Shown: positions 24,486 through 33,269, counted from the stretch's first letter. The stretch is DNA of 64,000 nucleotides from Sphingobacteriaceae bacterium (GCA_947480015.1 CANKBS010000004.1:124001-188000), one strand, 5' to 3'. Notes: a model not told the origin generated them from the letters alone. Made by a program: numbers and translations.

Positions 24486-25373
24486 ATGCCTCGTAAAGTT
24501 TTATTTATTGTAAATCCGAATGCCGGTAAACGGGTCTCTGATCGTATCATTGAAACGATACGTAAAGAATTTCCTGAGAATATCTATTATCAAATTGTTA
24601 TTTGGAAGGATAAACATCATTTTGATGAAATAACCGATTTACTCAAAACTCAGAATTACACCGATGCCATTGCCGTTGGTGGAGATGGCACCGTGAATCA
24701 TGTCGCCAAAACGATTTTAAATACCAATATCACTTTGGGTATTGTGCCAATAGGTTCGGGTAATGGACTGGCACGCTCACTGGGCTTGTCGATGAAAATT
24801 GAAGAAGTTGTTAAACAAATTGCTGAAGGAAGAACGGCATTAATTGACAGTGGAACGGTTAACGACATTCCTTTCTTTTGCACCAGTGGCATAGGTTTCG
24901 ACGCACACATTGGTAATTTATTTGCCACCTCAGTAAAACGCGGCTTACAAAGTTATGTCAAAATCACCTTCCGCGAATTGTTTGCATACCGTGCGAAAAC
25001 CTATACTTTAAATTTTAACGGACAAAGCATACAACGAAAAGCCTTTTTAATTACCGTGGCCAATGCCGGACAGTATGGTAACGATTTTTACATTGCCCCT
25101 CAGGCCACTATGCAGGATGGTTTATTTCATGTGGTTATTTTAAAACCTTTTAATGCATTCAGTGTTTTTGGAATCCTCATTAAAATTCTTTCACGCAAAG
25201 CCAACCTTAGTTCAAGCATCGAGACTTATGTCACCGATAAATTAAGTATTAGTCGCGAACAAAGCGACAGCATTCATTTTGACGGGGAGCCGGCTATGGC
25301 CGATAAAGCTGTAAGTTACGAAAACAAGAAACAGTCCTTGAAAGTAATTGTAGGCAACTCGTTTAAACATTAA
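24486..25373 (+). CDS. Diacylglycerol/lipid kinase family protein (YegS/DgkB-like)
   Basis: The 295-residue protein shows the DAGK catalytic fold: IVNPNAGKR at residues 8-16, VGGDGTVNHV (GGDGT 65-69) and PIGSGNGLARSLG, plus the second-domain motif HFDGEPAM near the C-terminus. The ATG at 24486 gives the canonical MPRKVLFIVNPNAG start and follows the glycosyltransferase stop by one base; the ATG 14 codons upstream would lie inside that gene. It phosphorylates diacylglycerol, sphingoid bases or a related lipid with ATP. With the preceding phosphatase and glycosyltransferase it forms a compact lipid-modification operon. Confidence 0.88.
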   Translation: MPRKVLFIVNPNAGKRVSDRIIETIRKEFPENIYYQIVIWKDKHHFDEITDLLKTQNYTDAIAVGGDGTVNHVAKTILNTNITLGIVPIGSGNGLARSLGLSMKIEEVVKQIAEGRTALIDSGTVNDIPFFCTSGIGFDAHIGNLFATSVKRGLQSYVKITFRELFAYRAKTYTLNFNGQSIQRKAFLITVANAGQYGNDFYIAPQATMQDGLFHVVILKPFNAFSVFGILIKILSRKANLSSSIETYVTDKLSISREQSDSIHFDGEPAMADKAVSYENKKQSLKVIVGNSFKH

Positions 25374-25397
25374 GAAGCTTAATAAATAAAGTGTTAA

Positions 25398-26156
25398 TTA
25401 GAGCAGCGAAATATAGTGTAAGAATAAATTAAGTGCTTCTTTCTTTTTTGTGTCCAGATTATAATCTATTCGCTCAGTTAAATAGTGCAGGGTCTGTTCT
25501 TTGCTGAATAGCTTCGTTTGATAGTCCTCATTAACCGCTTGTGTTATATGACTTACACCGTTTCTTAAAACAGCATTAAATTCCTCAATAAACACCGGGT
25601 CAATTTTTTCAGTACTCACCCAAGCCGCGAAAACAAAGGGTAAGCCGGTAAATTCCTGCCAAACTTCCGCTAAATCATATTCATAAGCAAATTGTCCGTT
25701 CATTTCAAAGGTGCGGTCGCCAATAACCACCGCTGCATTTTCGGCCCTTATCTCGAGCTCAAAGCCGGGTTTGGCATCTAAAAAAGCAGGCGAAAGTTTC
25801 CAAAAAAACTGAAATAAAATCTTACTGAGGGTGATGGAAGATTTTGACTGGTAATCGAGTGTTACACTGCGTATAGCCTCCAGGGGCACCGCACTGTATA
25901 ATTTCACCGAATCCACCTTACCGGTAGCGCCTATGCAAAAATCGCTCACAATAAAATAAGTGTCCAATTCGGGTATCAAAGCCACCGGTACCAAGGCCAA
26001 AGCCACTTGTTTATATTTTAATTTTTGAGCGCAAATGCTTGGAATGTCTTCCTGCAAATCCATGCGATTTAAAAGGGCACTGCGCTTTAGAGCCCATTTA
26101 AAGGGCAGGGTATTGGTGTAATTAACGATTGATATTTTGATCTTTTCTCCCTTCAA
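25398..26156 (-). CDS. mqnA: MqnA/MqnD-family menaquinone biosynthesis protein (chorismate dehydratase-like)
   Basis: A 252-residue cytosolic protein with the periplasmic-binding-like fold of MqnA: opening ISIVNYTNTLPFKWAL, then QVALALVPVALIPEL, CIGATGKVDSVKLYS, VTLDYQSKSS and the late IGDRTFE / YDLAEVWQEFTGLPFVFAAW. This pattern is the futalosine-pathway chorismate dehydratase. The only start that keeps the N-terminal strand is TTG (26154-26156). It is divergent from purM across about 57 bases. No other mqn genes are in the window. MqnA is preferred over MqnD from the sequence style, but the two are homologous. Confidence 0.8.
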   Translation of the reverse strand: MKGEKIKISIVNYTNTLPFKWALKRSALLNRMDLQEDIPSICAQKLKYKQVALALVPVALIPELDTYFIVSDFCIGATGKVDSVKLYSAVPLEAIRSVTLDYQSKSSITLSKILFQFFWKLSPAFLDAKPGFELEIRAENAAVVIGDRTFEMNGQFAYEYDLAEVWQEFTGLPFVFAAWVSTEKIDPVFIEEFNAVLRNGVSHITQAVNEDYQTKLFSKEQTLHYLTERIDYNLDTKKKEALNLFLHYISLL

Positions 26157-26195
26157 AGTGTGTAAAAATAAACATATTTGTCCAAATCAAATCTT

Positions 26196-26203
26196 TATCT
26201 TTG
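26196..26203 (+). promoter_or_regulatory. -7 promoter element of purM
   Basis: TATCTTTG matches TAnnTTTG and ends 10 bases before the purM ATG. A TTTG at 26177-26180 could be the -33 element, though the 15-base spacer is shorter than the usual 19 or so. Confidence 0.45.
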
Positions 26204-26213
26204 GGGCTCAGTT

Positions 26214-27416
26214 ATGAGCGATAATAAATACCAGTTACGGGGCGTTTCCGCAGGTAAGGAAGACGTACATGCGGCCATTGCCAAATTAGATAAGGGATTG
26301 TTTCCAAAAGCTTTTTGCAAAATTGTTCCCGATCTATTAAGCGGAAGCAAAGATCATTGTTTAGTGATGCATGCCGATGGCGCTGGAACCAAATCGGCAT
26401 TAGCGTATATGTACTGGAAAGAAACGGGCGATCTTAGTGTTTGGAAAGGCATTGCACAAGACGCCGTGATCATGAATGTGGACGATCTTATTTGTGTGGG
26501 TGCTACCGAAAACATTGTGCTTTCATCAACAATCGGACGAAATAAAAATTTAATATCGGGAGCGGTTATTTCCGCAATTATTAATGGTACCGAAGAAGTA
26601 CTTCAAAATTTACGCGATAACGGCATCTCTATCCATTCAACGGGTGGCGAAACAGCTGATGTAGGGGATCTGGTAAGAACGCTCATTGTTGACAGTACCG
26701 TGATGTGCCGCATGGCACGTAACAAAGTTATTTCTAACGATGCCATTAAAGCCGGCGATGTGATTGTAGGTTTAAGCAGTTACGGAAAAGCCACTTACGA
26801 AACCGAATACAATGGTGGCATGGGAAGCAACGGCTTAACGAGTGCCCGACACGATGTATTTAATAAAGACCTGGCTAAAAAATTTCCCGAAAGTTATGAT
26901 CCGGCTTTGCCTGAATCGGTTGTATACACGGGTAGTTTAAATCTTCGCGATAAAATTACGGTAACTTACCAGGGTAGTGATGCAAAAACGATTACAGAAG
27001 AGATCGAAGCGGGAAAATTGGTTTTGTCACCAACACGTACTTACGCTCCAATTATAAAAAAACTCATCACGGTTTTATCGGCTAACATTCACGGCATTGT
27101 GCATTGCAGTGGTGGCGCGCAAACCAAGGTGTTGCATTTTTTAAACGAGGGTTTGCATGTTATTAAAGACAATCTTTTTGAAGTGCCGCCTCTGTTTAAA
27201 ACCATCCACCAGCAAAGTCATACCGATTACAAAGAAATGTATAAAGTGTTCAATATGGGTCACCGTATGGAACTTTATTTGAGTGCAGAGTTTGCGCAGG
27301 AGGTAATTGACATTAGCCGCAGTTTTAATGTGGATGCTAAAATTGTGGGCAGAGTAGAGAAGGGCGAAGGAAAGAGTTTGACTATAAAATCAGAATTCGG
27401 ACAATTCAACTACTAA
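26214..27416 (+). CDS. purM: Phosphoribosylformylglycinamidine cyclo-ligase (AIR synthase)
   Basis: A 400-residue PurM: YQLRGVSAGKEDVHAAI opening, MHADGAGTKSALAYMY (substrate-binding loop), AQDAVIMNVDDLICVGA, STGGETADVGDLVRT (ATP-site glycines) and a C-terminal GIVHCSGGAQTKVLHF. It makes 5-aminoimidazole ribonucleotide from FGAM and ATP in purine synthesis. The ATG at 26214 is right for the family; an in-frame codon at 26178 would include the promoter. The length (400) and the MYKVFNMGHRMELY motif fit the Bacteroidota form. It converges with, and overlaps by 4 bases, the next minus-strand gene. Confidence 0.9.
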   Translation: MSDNKYQLRGVSAGKEDVHAAIAKLDKGLFPKAFCKIVPDLLSGSKDHCLVMHADGAGTKSALAYMYWKETGDLSVWKGIAQDAVIMNVDDLICVGATENIVLSSTIGRNKNLISGAVISAIINGTEEVLQNLRDNGISIHSTGGETADVGDLVRTLIVDSTVMCRMARNKVISNDAIKAGDVIVGLSSYGKATYETEYNGGMGSNGLTSARHDVFNKDLAKKFPESYDPALPESVVYTGSLNLRDKITVTYQGSDAKTITEEIEAGKLVLSPTRTYAPIIKKLITVLSANIHGIVHCSGGAQTKVLHFLNEGLHVIKDNLFEVPPLFKTIHQQSHTDYKEMYKVFNMGHRMELYLSAEFAQEVIDISRSFNVDAKIVGRVEKGEGKSLTIKSEFGQFNY

Positions 27417-30028
27417 TTCAATAACACACAAGTCATTTGTTTGCCATTCGGAAACAATAGATAATTCTTGTTATCTTTAAATAAGTTGCTAATCAGTGGC
27501 ATCGAACCTGCACTGAGTTTTCGTGTTTTGTTGTTTATCTGGTCAAAAAGGTACAAGTCTGAATGCGATTCATTTAAGGCGTAATAGAGCGCATGACTTT
27601 CATCGCTGAAATAATCAGCACAACTCAAGTTTTCATCACTGTTTTTTTCGCTTATCAAATTCCCCGAAAAATTAAATGCCATGACCTTGTTCGCATGACT
27701 AATAATCAAGTCCATGTTGCGATTATCATCTACCAGATTAAAAGCCAATCCGGCATGCGCCATTTCGTTGTTAAGCTTTACAATTTCCTTAATGTCACTA
27801 AAGGAGATTTTATTAATGTGGCCATTTATATCATCTACATATACCAGATAAGTATTATTTATTGTGGCCGAAGCGTCCACATAAAATGCTTTACAATGCG
27901 CTACCGTGCGATTTCTCAAGCCAATTCGGCCCACACCCTTGCGACTAAAGGTGTAAATTTTCCCTTCATTATCAAGCGCTACCAGATAATCACTCTTGCC
28001 TACTTTTACATATTGAATTGGCAAATCAACAGTACTTTCAGTTTTTAAACTTGTAAAACCTTCCTGTTTAATGCCATAAATAGAGTAATTATATATGACG
28101 TTATTTTTACAGGCTATAAATAATCTGTAATCGCGGTCATTATCATAATCAAATAGACTTAGGTCAGATGTGGCTTCAGTTGGCAGTTTCACAGGGTAAC
28201 CATCCACATATTTCCCATTGCGATCAATTAAATGCAAATAGTTTTTTGTACTGAATAAGATCTGATATTTGTTATTTTTAAACATGTCGACCATAAAAAA
28301 TTTTGAGCGCATGCTTTCATTTATTATTTTCTTCCACAAAATAGTGCCTTTGGCATTTATTAAATATAAGTTCTTAGCATCATCTTGAATCAACACCTCA
28401 TTCTCCTTACTCACATGATTTACAAATGCACCTGGCTTCAAGCTTGCGGTGGTGTCGAGTTTGAGCGTCCACAACACATTATTTTCTTTATTTAAGTTCT
28501 CGCTTTCATGTAACAAATGAAACCGAAACTTAAAATTAATAACATTGTTGGTGACTGAATACGAAAAGTGTTTAAAATTGGCAAAGGGATCTTCAAGACT
28601 TGTGTTACTAAAATTAAAAAACGAAGAAATGCTTTCTTTCTGTTGTGATGGCGAAATATAAATTAGGTAATTGAAGTCATCAATGAAGTATTGGTTTTTG
28701 TACGTAACAAAACGTTCATTCTTCTCAAGTACTTGGCCATGTTTAAGCTGATAAAGCGCATCACTCAATGCGGCCAGGTTTTCTGCAAAGAAGAGGTGGT
28801 TACTCCAATAACTCGCATACCTTAACGTGGCGTGAAATAAAGGAGAAAATAGCTTTAAGCCACTGCTTTTAGGTGATTTTAAACGAAATAGGGCGCTCGA
28901 ATCGATTAACCAAGTGGAATCACTCATTAATTTTAAATGTTCCAGACTCTTTAAACTATCCATGACAGCCAAACTAATAAGCGATTGCTTATTTCCCAAT
29001 AACTCAAACTGCAACAAATGATTATCGGCATTTGCGTAAAAATCATGTTCTAAATTAAACAAAGCAAGGGTATTTATTTGTTGCCAATAGTCATTAAGTG
29101 CCTGACTTTTTCTCGCGTGAATTTGTTGTTGAAGTTTTACAAAATCGTTAAAGCCATAGGCTTTAAAACTTACGGTATTTAATGGCAATTGGCTAATAAC
29201 ATCGTCGGGCGATTGGGCATTTTGATTTAACAAAGCGCTTAGAACCTCGGCGCTATCAACGCTCATATAACCATTTACCTTTAATTGCGAAGGCTGAAAA
29301 TCAACCGACCCTACCGATGTTCCTTTTTTGCAAACCGCCGTGAGGTTTAAGAATTGGTTGAGTGAGGATAAACCATAAGCTTCTTCATTCACATAGATAG
29401 ACAAGAGATCGCCTTCATTTAAAGTATTTTTAAAAGATTGGTAGGATTTATTTTTTTCAAATTTGGCGGTGGCTTGATTTTGTGCTTTTTCTAGCAGCGA
29501 AGAACTGTTGGAAAGTAAGGCCACCCCGGCGTTTAGAGAGTAGTACCAGCTCTTATTTTTGTCTATTTCAAATTGGTAGTTTAAATCATTTAGTTTTTTC
29601 GACGACAGTACTTTGGCTAAGGCTTCCGTCATCTCGTTCTGTTCGCCCAGTTGTTTTAAATTAAAGCTAATTAACCAATCCTTGTTTCCACCATACAGAG
29701 CAAAGTGAACCAGATTCGATTCAAGTTGTGCTTTTAAAAGTTCATGCGATGCAAACAAAGAGTCAAAGTGAATCAGGGTAGCGCATAGTTTATTGACATC
29801 GCCGAATAATTTCAGCTTATCGGCAATTAAGCTTTGAGCGTTTATTTTTTTATTTAATTCAAAAAACCGAGAGGTGTTCAGATATACCACACAGCTGTCG
29901 GGCAACAGTGAAATGGCTTCTACTTTTGGTTTTTTACTGTTTTTTAATTGGTAGTAAGCCCAAATGCCCGTGGCCATAAAGGCGGCCATAAACAGCCAGA
30001 ATAATATAGTCTTGATTTTTGACAACAA
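27413..30028 (-). CDS. Large membrane-anchored protein of unknown function
   Basis: An 871-residue protein with one N-terminal transmembrane helix (about 7-28, ILFWLFMAAFMATGIWAYY), then LLPDSCVVYLNTSRF, reminiscent of DUF3352-type openings. Most of the middle is helical/beta mixed with no motif I recognise. The last third has propeller-like repeats (LYLINAKGTILWKK, LHLIDRNGKYVDGYPVKLP, DYDNDRDYRLFIACKN, IYTFSRKGVG), suggesting a beta-propeller facing the periplasm. The start is TTG (30026-30028), since no ATG precedes the membrane helix; residue 14 is the first Met. It overlaps purM tail-to-tail. Function unknown. Confidence 0.7.
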   Translation of the reverse strand: MLSKIKTILFWLFMAAFMATGIWAYYQLKNSKKPKVEAISLLPDSCVVYLNTSRFFELNKKINAQSLIADKLKLFGDVNKLCATLIHFDSLFASHELLKAQLESNLVHFALYGGNKDWLISFNLKQLGEQNEMTEALAKVLSSKKLNDLNYQFEIDKNKSWYYSLNAGVALLSNSSSLLEKAQNQATAKFEKNKSYQSFKNTLNEGDLLSIYVNEEAYGLSSLNQFLNLTAVCKKGTSVGSVDFQPSQLKVNGYMSVDSAEVLSALLNQNAQSPDDVISQLPLNTVSFKAYGFNDFVKLQQQIHARKSQALNDYWQQINTLALFNLEHDFYANADNHLLQFELLGNKQSLISLAVMDSLKSLEHLKLMSDSTWLIDSSALFRLKSPKSSGLKLFSPLFHATLRYASYWSNHLFFAENLAALSDALYQLKHGQVLEKNERFVTYKNQYFIDDFNYLIYISPSQQKESISSFFNFSNTSLEDPFANFKHFSYSVTNNVINFKFRFHLLHESENLNKENNVLWTLKLDTTASLKPGAFVNHVSKENEVLIQDDAKNLYLINAKGTILWKKIINESMRSKFFMVDMFKNNKYQILFSTKNYLHLIDRNGKYVDGYPVKLPTEATSDLSLFDYDNDRDYRLFIACKNNVIYNYSIYGIKQEGFTSLKTESTVDLPIQYVKVGKSDYLVALDNEGKIYTFSRKGVGRIGLRNRTVAHCKAFYVDASATINNTYLVYVDDINGHINKISFSDIKEIVKLNNEMAHAGLAFNLVDDNRNMDLIISHANKVMAFNFSGNLISEKNSDENLSCADYFSDESHALYYALNESHSDLYLFDQINNKTRKLSAGSMPLISNLFKDNKNYLLFPNGKQMTCVLLN

Positions 30029-30102
30029 CTAAAAGTAAAGAATATCCCAAAGCCAAAAGCCTTTCACTTTTTATTTTATTAAAAAGCCGTTGTTGAAGGT
30101 TC

Positions 30103-30702
30103 TTAAAGCTCCAATGCGAGTTGGGCAGGTAATAATTGATAACTCAGGCGATGAAGCGGACACACCCCAAATTCGCGAATAGCCTGTCGGTGCAGTTTGG
30201 TGGGATAACCCATGTTGCGTTCCCAGGCATAAACCGGATATGTTTTGGCGGCTTCCAGCATAAAATCATCACGGTAGGTTTTGGCTAAAATACTGGCGGC
30301 AGCAATGCTTAAGTATTTGCCATCACCTTTAATAATACACTCGTGTGGAATGGCCCCATAGGCCTTAAAACGATTACCATCAATAAGTAAACGTTCGGGC
30401 CTTAGTGTTAACTGATCAAGCGCCCGATGCATGGCTAAAAATGAAGCATTTAGAATATTTATGTCGTCTATCTCCTTATGACTCACCACACCAACAGCCC
30501 AAGCCAGCGCTTTGGCTTCAATTTCAGGCCTTAATTCATAACGGTCTTTGTCACTTAATTTTTTACTGTCGTTAAGCCATTTGTTGCGATAATTTTTAGG
30601 CAATATAACGGCTGCGGCATGCACCGGACCGGCCAAGCAACCCCGGCCGGCCTCGTCACAACCCGCTTCCACACCTGTTTTTTTAAAATACGACTTCAGC
30701 AT
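30103..30702 (-). CDS. rnhB: Ribonuclease HII
   Basis: About 199 residues from the ATG at 30702, which gives the typical [21 protein letters not shown] start; an in-frame ATG 14 codons upstream adds a non-conserved leader that runs into the repeat at 30721-30763. Catalytic Asp/Glu are in AGCDEAGRG, the third acidic residue in RLLIDGNRF, and the [14 protein letters not shown] motif follows. The enzyme removes ribonucleotides from DNA and RNA-DNA hybrids, using Mg or Mn. Housekeeping gene with no operon partner. Confidence 0.93.
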   Translation of the reverse strand: MLKSYFKKTGVEAGCDEAGRGCLAGPVHAAAVILPKNYRNKWLNDSKKLSDKDRYELRPEIEAKALAWAVGVVSHKEIDDINILNASFLAMHRALDQLTLRPERLLIDGNRFKAYGAIPHECIIKGDGKYLSIAAASILAKTYRDDFMLEAAKTYPVYAWERNMGYPTKLHRQAIREFGVCPLHRLSYQLLPAQLALEL

Positions 30703-30720
30703 GACCTTACTTACATTTAT

Positions 30721-30763
30721 ACTTTTAGTCAAAATAATTGACAAATAGTTGTACTATTAGAAC
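30721..30763. repeat. Left flanking repeat of the DUF4143 ATPase gene
   Basis: Contains ACTTTTAGTCA (30721-30731), an exact copy of 31999-32009, and TTGACAAATAGTTGTA (30738-30753), an inverted copy (15 of 16) of 31963-31978. A direct copy of the same motif family lies at 31988-32006. The TAGTTGTACTA core is itself a palindrome. Confidence 0.6.
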
Positions 30764-31944
30764 ATATTTCCACCCCATTTAAAATCGGTAAAACCTCCGG
30801 CCGGCGCCTGACGACCGATTAAAAAATGACGTTTGAAACCTAATTCCAGGGCGCGACGACCTAATGTGGCTTTATCAGTTAAGATCGGGGTTTCTTTGAC
30901 TTCTACCGCTGTTTTTTCATTCAATATAAAATCAATCTCCTGCCCGTTCTTTTTCTGATAATAATTTAAACGATACAGTTTATGTAGCTGCACCGCCACA
31001 GTATTTTCAAACACTTGTCCGCTCGATACCTGCTCACCGCCCAACACGTTTAATAAGCCTGTATCAGCAAAATAAATCTTGGGCTGCTGCGATATTTCCT
31101 TATCGATGTTTTTAGTATAGGGTTTTACCAAATGAATAAAATAGGTGTTCTCAAACAAATAAATATAATCGCTTATTTTCCGTCGGTCTATACCTGCCAC
31201 ACTGCTGAGTTTACTAAAATCCAGTTTCGATCCAACACGCGCTGCCAGCAACTTAACTAGGGCAAACAAATCTTTACTGAGCGAATAATCGGACAGTAAT
31301 TTAACGTCCATATCAATGTATGAATTCACAATGTCCCAAAGTAATTCGGTTTTGTCCTTAACACTTTTTTGAAGCACCACTTCCGGAAAGCCACCAAACT
31401 TAATATACTCGGCATACAGTAGCTTTGTTTTGTTGTACCAGGCTGTCTGATAATCAATCTGACTGTATTTAGCCATCGACGGAATTTCTATTTTTTTAAA
31501 TTGAAGAAATTCATCAAAGGAAAGCGGGAACATTTCGTAAATGAGTTTTCTTCCGGCTAAACTCTCAGTAAATTGATTTTTTAAATAATAGGAACTCGAT
31601 CCGGTAACAATAAATTTTACCTGATAGGTATCGTAAACATACTTAATAAAACTTGGCAGGTTTTTTACCAGTTGAATCTCATCCAAACCAATAACGGCGG
31701 GCTTTTTAAAGTTAATCCCATACAACTCAAGTTCAGCAATAATACTGTCGTAACTGGGGGTATTAAACAAACTTTGTAATTCAATTTTTTCGCAATCAAG
31801 GTAAATTTTATTGCTGTGTTTTACCTTGCTTAATAGGTAACGAAGGGCCGTGCTTTTTCCAACACGGCGCATCCCCAGAATGACAGTCACCTGCTTCTTT
31901 TTCAGATGGGCTTCGAGCTCGGTATAAATTCGTCTAAGAATCAT
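30757..31944 (-). CDS. DUF4143 / AAA_14 family ATPase
   Basis: A 395-residue protein with Walker A GMRRVGKST (24-32), a Walker B-like VIGLDEIQLVKN, and the sensor-like FIVTGSSSYYLK, LAGRKLIYEMFPLSFDEF. A C-terminal DUF4143 domain follows with a nuclease-like fold: YFADTGLLNVLGG, GQEIDFILNEKTAVEVKET, where D, E and K resemble a PD-(D/E)xK-type arrangement. These ATPases are common, patchily distributed accessory genes of unknown role. The gene is bracketed by inverted and direct copies of a TTGACAAwTAGTTGTA-like repeat, and a 10-bp dyad lies upstream of its start, suggesting acquisition or self-regulation. Confidence 0.85.
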   Translation of the reverse strand: MILRRIYTELEAHLKKKQVTVILGMRRVGKSTALRYLLSKVKHSNKIYLDCEKIELQSLFNTPSYDSIIAELELYGINFKKPAVIGLDEIQLVKNLPSFIKYVYDTYQVKFIVTGSSSYYLKNQFTESLAGRKLIYEMFPLSFDEFLQFKKIEIPSMAKYSQIDYQTAWYNKTKLLYAEYIKFGGFPEVVLQKSVKDKTELLWDIVNSYIDMDVKLLSDYSLSKDLFALVKLLAARVGSKLDFSKLSSVAGIDRRKISDYIYLFENTYFIHLVKPYTKNIDKEISQQPKIYFADTGLLNVLGGEQVSSGQVFENTVAVQLHKLYRLNYYQKKNGQEIDFILNEKTAVEVKETPILTDKATLGRRALELGFKRHFLIGRQAPAGGFTDFKWGGNMF

Positions 31945-31962
31945 ACCTTAAAAATAATCAAA

Positions 31963-32009
31963 TACAACTAATTGTCAAAATTTATGCCAATTAGTTGAAC
32001 TTTTAGTCA
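31963..32009. repeat. Right flanking repeat and dyad upstream of the DUF4143 ATPase gene
   Basis: TACAACTAATTGTCAA (31963-31978) is the inverted partner of the left repeat. CAACTAATTG (31965-31974) also forms a perfect dyad with CAATTAGTTG (31988-31997) 19 bases or more ahead of the ATPase ATG, which could be an operator. ACTTTTAGTCA (31999-32009) repeats the left end exactly. Confidence 0.6.
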
Positions 32010-32016
32010 GGTTAAA

Positions 32017-32487
32017 CTACTTTAATTCGGCTAAACAGGCTTGAATGGCTGCAAAGTTTGGTAATTCAGAAGCAACTTCCAGTACTTCGGCATACTGCAA
32101 TACCCCGGCTTTGTCGATCACAAAAGCCGAACGTTTGCTCACCCCAATCATGCCAAATCCAAAGGTTTCGTACAAACTGCCATAAGCCGTAGAAACTACT
32201 TTATTAAAATCACTCAGCAAATCGAAATTTAAATTCTGTTCGGCTTTAAATTTTCCCAAACTAAATAACGAATCCACCGAAATACCATATACCACCGCAT
32301 TTAACTGATTGTAAACCGCGTAATTGTCTCTGATGTTGCATAACTCGGCCGTGCAAGTGCCGGTAAAGGCCAGAGGGAAAAACAATAAAACCACATTCTT
32401 TCCAGCGTTATCGGAAAGACTCACTTCTTTTTTTTCGGTAGTAAATAACTTAAAATCGGGTGCTTTTTGCTTTAGTACAAGACTCAT
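32017..32487 (-). CDS. AhpE/Bcp-like peroxiredoxin (redoxin)
   Basis: A 156-residue thioredoxin-fold protein. The peroxidatic Cys is C45 in FTGTCTAELC, with a second Cys (C50) five residues on. The fold markers LFFPLAFTG, VYGISVDS and SAFVIDKAGVLQYAEV are present, and the length fits the AhpE/one-Cys or atypical two-Cys group. It reduces hydrogen peroxide or alkyl peroxides in the cytosol. It is divergent from a typical two-Cys peroxiredoxin across about 100 bases, so the two may be co-induced. The reductant is unknown. Confidence 0.85.
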   Translation of the reverse strand: MSLVLKQKAPDFKLFTTEKKEVSLSDNAGKNVVLLFFPLAFTGTCTAELCNIRDNYAVYNQLNAVVYGISVDSLFSLGKFKAEQNLNFDLLSDFNKVVSTAYGSLYETFGFGMIGVSKRSAFVIDKAGVLQYAEVLEVASELPNFAAIQACLAELK

Positions 32488-32551
32488 AATAATATTTGTT
32501 AAGGTTTAAATTTTAAACAAAAATACCCTGAATTGGTTTAAAACTAATAGT

Positions 32552-32559
32552 TATTTTTG
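32552..32559 (+). promoter_or_regulatory. -7 promoter element of the two-Cys peroxiredoxin gene
   Basis: TATTTTTG matches TAnnTTTG. TTG at 32533-32535 is a possible -33 element with a 16-base spacer. The ATG is 32 bases downstream, leaving a plausible A-rich leader. Confidence 0.45.
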
Positions 32560-32591
32560 CACACTTAATAAAAACTTAAAAACAAAAAGAT

Positions 32592-33224
32592 ATGTCAAGC
32601 TTAGTAGGAAAACAAGCGCCATCATTCAAAGCAGGAGCAGTGAGTAATGGTGGAGAAATGATCGAAAATTTCTCATTAGATCAGTATTTAGGAAAAAAAC
32701 ATGTGGTGTTTTTCTTTTACCCGAAAGATTTCACTTTTGTATGTCCAACCGAATTACACGCCTTTCAGGAAAAATTAAAAGACTTCGAAAGCCGCAATTG
32801 CGCCGTAGTGGCCTGTAGCACCGATACTGAAGAATCACACTGGGGCTGGTTACAAATGGATAAAAAAGCCGGCGGCATCAAAGGCATTACTTATCCCATC
32901 GTAGCCGATACCACAAAAACAATTGCCCTTAACTACGGCACCTTGTTTGGTGATTACGATGTGAACGAAGAAGGCGACCTGATCGCAACCGGACCCATGA
33001 TCGCATTCAGAGGTTTATTTTTAATTGATAAAAAAGGAATTGTTCGTCACCAATTAATTAACGATTTACCTTTAGGTCGTAATGTTGAGGAAACCTTACG
33101 TATGGTGGATGCTTTACAGTTTTTTGAAGAAAACGGTGAGGTTTGTCCAGCTAACTGGACCAAAGGCAGCGAAGGTTTAAAAGATACCCATGCCGGTGTG
33201 GCTGATTATTTAAGCAAACATTAA
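32592..33224 (+). CDS. Typical two-Cys peroxiredoxin (AhpC/TSA family)
   Basis: A 210-residue peroxiredoxin. The peroxidatic Cys is C51 in DFTFVCPTELHAF and the resolving Cys is C185 in GEVCPANWTKG. The SHWGWLQMDKK and GLFLIDKKGIVRHQLINDLPLGRN segments are classical for the Prx1/AhpC group. It forms intersubunit disulfides and detoxifies peroxides in the cytosol. A promoter element sits 32 bases upstream and a bidirectional terminator 20 bases downstream, so it is a single-gene unit divergent from the other peroxiredoxin. Confidence 0.93.
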   Translation: MSSLVGKQAPSFKAGAVSNGGEMIENFSLDQYLGKKHVVFFFYPKDFTFVCPTELHAFQEKLKDFESRNCAVVACSTDTEESHWGWLQMDKKAGGIKGITYPIVADTTKTIALNYGTLFGDYDVNEEGDLIATGPMIAFRGLFLIDKKGIVRHQLINDLPLGRNVEETLRMVDALQFFEENGEVCPANWTKGSEGLKDTHAGVADYLSKH

Positions 33225-33244
33225 AATCATTGGATCGTAAAATT

Positions 33245-33269
33245 AAAAGCCGGCTAACCCCCGGCTTTT
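33245..33269 (+). terminator. Terminator of the peroxiredoxin gene, overlapping the yciH stop
   Basis: AAAAGCCGG (33245-33253) pairs with CCGGCTTTT (33261-33269) and continues in T on the plus strand. The right arm lies inside the last codons of the convergent SUI1/YciH gene, whose stop is at 33254-33256. Confidence 0.8.

Noticed and set aside
27593-28048. 151-residue plus-strand ORF
   Set aside because: Antisense to the propeller part of the 871-residue protein; composition is Ile/Tyr-rich as expected from a shadow frame.
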